This document shows positions 7,994-11,066 of a stretch of DNA of 11,066 nucleotides, one piece after another. Below the pieces are notes generated by a model. It had not been told where the DNA came from and made no database searches. It saw nothing but the letters and a program-made list of their open reading frames with translations. Numbering within the stretch: position 1 is the stretch's first letter; each line of letters starts with the position of its first letter. The DNA lies in assembly GCA_016871475.1 (NCBI GenBank), contig VHDG01000051.1:1-11066 (forward strand), in the 5' to 3' direction. This stretch comes from Verrucomicrobiota bacterium (GTDB taxonomy: Bacteria > Verrucomicrobiota > Verrucomicrobiia > Limisphaerales > UBA11320). A program made the translations under genes and the position numbers.

Positions 7994-8459
7994 AACTGAT
8001 GGGTTGTTGGGTGGTTGGTTTGCTGTGACGGGTGCAAAACTGCGAGATCACTGGCGGGTGATGGCTTCGAAGAGGAAGGCAAAACCTAGGAAAGCAGGTT
8101 CGCGACTTCGGGGAAGGCATGCGGGAACCTCTCGGACAGCCGATTCACTCTGGATGGTTGGAGAACTAAATTACGCATCAGACAAAACTTCCCTGCACTC
8201 GAGGCGGAGCCGCGAGGTTTAACGTTGGGAAGATAGGCTGGGAGGAGCGGGTTTGCAAGTCGCTTGCTGGCTGAACTCATTGGACACGCTGGAAACGAAC
8301 CACTCATCCCTGGTCACTCCCCCGAAGTCGGACACGCGGCTCGTTGTCCACCCTTGAGGGTGTGCTTTCCTGGGCGAACATAGGCAACGACAGCGAATTT
8401 ACTTTGCAACGCGCGGGGAAAACCCAGTTGGTTCGGAAGGTCTGATGGACGGAGCCCAA
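7994..8459. other. Gene-poor intergenic region upstream of the CHRD gene
   Basis: No convincing gene: the open frames here are short, Arg/Ser-rich and match no family I know. The first ~30 bases (minus strand) form a CA-rich, G-poor leader for the CHRD gene with no Shine-Dalgarno. A small hairpin CACCC/GGGTG (8349-8353 with 8358-8362) is present. The CHRD promoter must lie in this region, but I cannot point to it. Confidence 0.4.
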
Positions 8460-8551
8460 TCGGGCATAGCCCGAGCGCCCTAGGGGAATGGCCCGTTGAT
8501 GGCGGCTCGGGCGTTCTGCAATTCCCCCATTGATCACCAGAACCTCAATGG
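8460..8551. other. Compact inverted-repeat cluster (possible pseudoknot) at the 3' end of cheW
   Basis: Arm A (GCCCGAGC, 8469-8476, extended by GCC to 8479) pairs with A' (GGC 8501-8503 plus GCTCGGGC 8505-8512). Arm B (GGGGAAT, 8483-8489) lies inside the A loop and pairs with B' (ATTCCCC, 8521-8527) outside it, giving an H-type pseudoknot order A-B-A'-B'. TCGGGC/GCCCGA (8460-8465 with 8469-8474) competes with A. CCATTGA/TCAATGG (8528-8534 with 8545-8551) overlaps the cheW stop. No T-rich tail marks it as a simple terminator. Strand and function are unknown. Confidence 0.4.
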
Positions 8552-9075
8552 TTCGGCTGTGAGGAGAGGGGGCTGCGACCTGCGGCGATGAGCGTTTCCG
8601 ATGTCACCACGCGGTCAAGGTCCAGGAGGGTTTTCACCGCTCCCTTAACCTTCCCCATCCCGAGGATGTAGGCCGTGTCCACAGCCGCCCCGAAGTCCGG
8701 TGTGGGTTCGATGTCGGTGGGGGGAATGTTGACGACTTCCTCCACTGCATCGACGATCAAACCGATCAGGGGATTTGAACCGGAGGGGAGCTGTACCTGT
8801 ACCACCACGATGCAAGTACGTTCGGTGTCCTGAATATTCTTGAGCTGGAACTTAACCCGAAGATCCGCGACCGGAATGACTTTTCCACGAAGGTTAATGA
8901 CGCCTTTCACGTAATCCGGCATCTGGGGAACCGCCGTGATATCCGGCACCCGGATGATCTCCCGGACCTTCAGGACCGGGATACCGTAGGATTCGTGTCC
9001 CAGGGTAAAGGTCAGATACTTCACACTGGCGGCGTGCTGGGCGGAGTTTCCTCGTTCGGCAACATAGGTGGACAT
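8545..9075 (-). CDS. cheW: CheW-domain chemotaxis coupling protein
   Basis: 176 residues. A single CheW domain at ~18-160 starts with YLTFTLGHESYGIPVLKVREII and continues with ITAVPQMPDYVKGVINLRGKVIPV, where NLRG (61-64) is the family's conserved receptor/kinase-contact turn, then DLRVKF (71-76). The second half has LIGLIVDAVEEVVNI and YILGMGKV. CheW links methyl-accepting receptors to the histidine kinase CheA in cytoplasmic signalling arrays. The N-terminal ~17 and C-terminal ~16 residues are polar extensions. No CheA, receptor, CheR/CheB or second CheW is nearby, so the pathway it serves (flagellar, type IV pilus or other) cannot be decided. The gene is divergent from the protease gene. 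No Shine-Dalgarno is seen, but TATAAG lies very close to the ATG. Confidence 0.95.
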   Translation of the reverse strand: MSTYVAERGNSAQHAASVKYLTFTLGHESYGIPVLKVREIIRVPDITAVPQMPDYVKGVINLRGKVIPVADLRVKFQLKNIQDTERTCIVVVQVQLPSGSNPLIGLIVDAVEEVVNIPPTDIEPTPDFGAAVDTAYILGMGKVKGAVKTLLDLDRVVTSETLIAAGRSPLSSQPNH

Positions 9076-9081
9076 AGGCGT

Positions 9082-9087
9082 CTTATA
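9082..9087 (-). promoter_or_regulatory. Possible -10 box (TATAAG) immediately upstream of cheW
   Basis: TATAAG on the minus strand ends six bases before the cheW ATG. If used, transcription would start at or next to the ATG, giving a leaderless or nearly leaderless mRNA, which fits the absent Shine-Dalgarno. No good -35 is found 17 bases upstream, so this is tentative. Confidence 0.25.
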
Positions 9088-9177
9088 CTTCTGCGTTTGC
9101 TCACGAGGGAGCGTCAGTCATGGCCGAGAGTCCCTCCATTTCTGCATCGGCTGGCTTTGGCGGTTCTTAAGCGACTT

Positions 9178-9203
9178 TCCCCCCTCATGGGGAGGAGGGG
9201 GGA
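9178..9203 (+). other. C-tract/G-tract hairpin in the prc upstream region
   Basis: TCCCCCCTC (9178-9186) pairs perfectly with GAGGGGGGA (9195-9203), a 9-bp stem with an 8-base loop ATGGGGAG. It lies 29 bases before the AGGAGG site of the leader ORF. The stem could act on RNA leader folding; G-rich strands could also form other structures. No T run follows, so it is not a classic terminator. Confidence 0.4.
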
Positions 9204-9231
9204 GGCGATAAAAACCGTCCGGCGACAGTCC

Positions 9232-9237
9232 AGGAGG
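9232..9237 (+). promoter_or_regulatory. Perfect Shine-Dalgarno AGGAGG for a leader ORF
   Basis: AGGAGG is followed by an 8-base spacer and ATG at 9246. It is the only full-consensus, well-spaced ribosome binding site I can see in the window, and it decides the start of the short ORF ahead of the protease rather than of the protease itself. Confidence 0.65.
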
Positions 9238-9245
9238 ACAAGGGG

Positions 9246-9329
9246 ATGCCGATGAAGCACTTGGGTCCGTTGAAGATCGGCGTGATTGCAGGGTTGACGA
9301 CGGACGGAATCGGAACAAATTTGGCGTGA
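9246..9329 (+). CDS. 27-residue leader ORF, translationally coupled to the tail-specific protease
   Basis: ATG at 9246, stop TGA at 9327-9329, 27 residues (begins MPMKHLGPLKIGVIAGL, ends GTNLA). It has the perfect AGGAGG at 9232-9237. Its TGA overlaps the in-frame GTG (9326-9328) of the protease frame as GTGA, the arrangement typical of translational coupling by stop-restart. The peptide has two Lys, a short hydrophobic stretch and no recognisable domain; it may matter only as a leader that delivers ribosomes. Alternatives are a frameshift (real or sequencing) that split the true N-terminus of the protease, or a chance short ORF after a real but differently used ribosome binding site. Confidence 0.5.
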   Translation: MPMKHLGPLKIGVIAGLTTDGIGTNLA

Positions 9330-11066
9330 ATTTTGTCCGGGTCGGACTGTCCAAGCTCCAGCGGACAAGATCGCTGCACATTCATATGCTATTCAATTTC
9401 TTCCTTCTGCTGTTGGGATCCCTGGTTTTGCTTTCCTCACCGGCGGCCGTTCAAGCCCTGGATACCGGGGTGGAGCATGACAAGACCCTCGTTTCGGTCA
9501 GGCACAGCAACGAGCATGAGATCAAGCCAGGCAGCTTTGATGGAGACATCGCCCGCACGACCGGACTCGTTCTCCAACAGCAGCACTACAGCCAGAAAGG
9601 CTTCAACACCGAGATCTCGAGCCGCTTCCTCGACCGCTATCTGGACCTGCTAGATCCGATGCACATTTATTTTCTGCAGAGCGATGTCGAGTCCTTCGAC
9701 ATGTTCAGGAACTCACTCGACAAGATAACCCTGCGACGGGCGGAGGCGACACCTGGCTTCGCCATCTTCAACCGCTTCATGGATCGGCTGGAGCAGCAAT
9801 ACGAGCACGTGATGACACTGCTCAAGCAGCCGGACTGGGATTTCACCGGCGATGACCGCTACGTGGTCAACCGGAAAGACCTGCCCCGGCCCAAGGACAT
9901 GGCTCAGGCGAAAGAGCAGTGGAAAGCGCGGGTCCGATACGAGTATCTCCAGGAAAAACTGAATGCCATCGAGCCCGATGAGATTTCGAAGATCGTGCGG
10001 GAAAAAGTGGAGTCCGGGCAGCTCAAGGAGCTGGAGGCGGCGCTGAAGAACAAGCTGGGCAAGGAGCGCATTGATCAGATCGTGAAGGGTATCGCCGGGA
10101 AGAGCGCAGAAGAAGCCAGTCTCTTCACCCGAAACCACGTCAAGAAAAGCACCCACGAGGACATCGTGAAGACCATCTCCCGACGCTACAGCCGGATCGT
10201 TCGCATGTTCCGGGAATTCGACAACGATGATGTCATGGGTTTCTATCTCACCGCCCTGGCCCGTGTTTACGATCCCCACTCCGACTACATGGATCGTGGA
10301 CAGCTGGACAACTTTTCCATCGGGATGAACCTCTCGCTCTTTGGGATCGGGGCGGTTCTTCGGTCGGAGGACGGCTATTGCAAGATCGCGGAGTTGATGG
10401 CTGCGGGCCCCGCCTCGAAGAGTGGCCTGTTGAAGCCCAACGACAAGATTGTCGCCGTCGCTCAAGCCGAGGGCGAGTGGGTGGATGTTGTGGACATGAA
10501 GCTGCAGAAGGTTGTGGAAATGATCCGGGGTCCCAAGGGGACGAAGGTGCGGCTTCGTTTCAATCCTGCCGATGCCGCCGACTCCAGCGTACGCAAGGAG
10601 ATCGAACTTGTCCGGGATGAAATCAAATTGGAGGACCAGGAAGCCAAAGCCCGGATCATCGAGTCACCTGACGCAGAAGGCCGGATTCACAAAGTTGGGG
10701 TGATCGATCTTCCAAGCTTCTACGCATCCTTCGCGGTAGGCTCCGTCAACCGTGAAGGCTCCGACGGCAAAAGCACCACGACGGACGTCGCGAAACTGCT
10801 CAAGCGCCTGGTGAAGGAGGGCGTGACCGGAGTGGTTCTGGATCTGCGGAAGAACGGAGGCGGTTCCCTGGAAGAAGCGATCAACCTGACTGGATTGTTC
10901 ATCAAGCAGGGGCCGGTCGTGCAAATACGAAACAGCGACGACACCGTTGATGTGGATGAGGACAAGGATCCTCGAGTTCAATACGATGGTCCGCTGGTTG
11001 TGCTCACAAGCCGGTTCAGTGCCTCCGCCTCAGAGATTTTGGCCGGGTCCCTTCAGGACTACGGCC
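9326..11066 (+). CDS. prc: Tail-specific (C-terminal processing) protease, S41A family, 3' end outside window
   Basis: Open to the right edge (580 complete codons from the GTG at 9326). Prc proteases work in the periplasm, recognising C-terminal tails and degrading or trimming envelope proteins. A signal peptide (hydrophobic FFLLLLGSLVLLSSPAAVQA) is present. The GTG start gives it a basic n-region (several Arg/Lys), whereas the ATG at 9386 would start almost directly in the hydrophobic core, so GTG is preferred but not certain. The N-terminal TSP domain contains RFLDRYLDLLDPMHIYFLQSD; the family motif DPHSDYM precedes a PDZ domain (~326-412, LFGIGAVL, AGPASKSGLLKPNDKI). The S41 domain begins near 456 (VGVIDLPSFY), has VVLDLRKNGGGSLEEA and ends in view at FSASASEILAG, where the middle Ser (567, codon at 11024) aligns with the E. 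coli Prc nucleophile Ser430. The catalytic Lys and C-terminal region lie beyond the window. Confidence 0.93.
   Translation, partial: MNFVRVGLSKLQRTRSLHIHMLFNFFLLLLGSLVLLSSPAAVQALDTGVEHDKTLVSVRHSNEHEIKPGSFDGDIARTTGLVLQQQHYSQKGFNTEISSRFLDRYLDLLDPMHIYFLQSDVESFDMFRNSLDKITLRRAEATPGFAIFNRFMDRLEQQYEHVMTLLKQPDWDFTGDDRYVVNRKDLPRPKDMAQAKEQWKARVRYEYLQEKLNAIEPDEISKIVREKVESGQLKELEAALKNKLGKERIDQIVKGIAGKSAEEASLFTRNHVKKSTHEDIVKTISRRYSRIVRMFREFDNDDVMGFYLTALARVYDPHSDYMDRGQLDNFSIGMNLSLFGIGAVLRSEDGYCKIAELMAAGPASKSGLLKPNDKIVAVAQAEGEWVDVVDMKLQKVVEMIRGPKGTKVRLRFNPADAADSSVRKEIELVRDEIKLEDQEAKARIIESPDAEGRIHKVGVIDLPSFYASFAVGSVNREGSDGKSTTTDVAKLLKRLVKEGVTGVVLDLRKNGGGSLEEAINLTGLFIKQGPVVQIRNSDDTVDVDEDKDPRVQYDGPLVVLTSRFSASASEILAGSLQDYG

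Noticed and set aside
8004..8222. 72-codon plus-strand open frame
   Set aside because: Basic, Arg/Ser-rich composition without a family match; more likely non-coding upstream sequence of the CHRD gene.
8341..8370. CACCC/GGGTG hairpin as a terminator
   Set aside because: Only five base pairs, no real T run and no gene ending just ahead of it.
8304..8537. 77-codon minus-strand open frame between cheW and the CHRD gene
   Set aside because: No ribosome binding site and no recognisable motif, and it runs through the inverted-repeat cluster.
9713..10465. 250-codon open frame on the minus strand
   Set aside because: It is antisense to the tail-specific protease, whose domain order and motifs are clear; the antisense product has a His/Leu-rich shadow composition.

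Overview
The window looks like chromosomal DNA of a member of the Verrucomicrobiota or a close relative. This is inferred from content: a PEP-CTERM surface protein, a secreted CotH-family protein, a secreted protein with four CHRD domains behind a temptin-like domain, and a small beta-rich secretory module (GG-GPF-LQ) found in two of the secreted proteins. No rRNA or other direct taxonomic marker is present. Most starts lack a clear Shine-Dalgarno sequence; the one strong exception is noted below.

Layout. (1) 2-580, plus: the C-terminal end of a secreted protein, closed by a strong terminator at 628-654. (2) 678-4569, minus: four genes with gaps of 26, 37 and 94 bases, probably one operon. 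In transcription order they are a secreted SnoaL/NTF2-like protein, a PotA-type ABC ATPase, a P-II protein (GlnB/GlnK) and a secreted CotH-family protein. No permease, substrate-binding protein or ammonium transporter accompanies them. (3) 4752-5537, plus: a PEP-CTERM protein, divergent from the operon and closed by a 12-bp terminator hairpin. (4) 5642-7993, minus: a 783-residue secreted multidomain CHRD protein. (5) 7994-8544: a gene-poor gap whose right end can fold into a pseudoknot-like arrangement. (6) 8545-9075, minus: a stand-alone CheW. (7) 9246-11066, plus: a 27-codon leader ORF with a perfect AGGAGG site. Its stop overlaps, as GTGA, the likely GTG start of a tail-specific (Prc/S41A) protease that runs off the right edge.

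How the genes fit together. Envelope and secretion functions dominate: Prc, the CHRD protein, the PEP-CTERM protein, the CotH protein and the first fragment are all predicted to be exported. The P-II gene beside an ABC ATPase suggests nitrogen- or carbon-state control of transport, but the transport partners are not here. CheW is separated from any other chemotaxis gene in view. I see no phage, transposon, CRISPR array, toxin-antitoxin pair or defence island. The points most worth a second look are the coupled leader ORF before prc, the temptin-CHRD architecture, the shared secretory module and the structured gap downstream of cheW.
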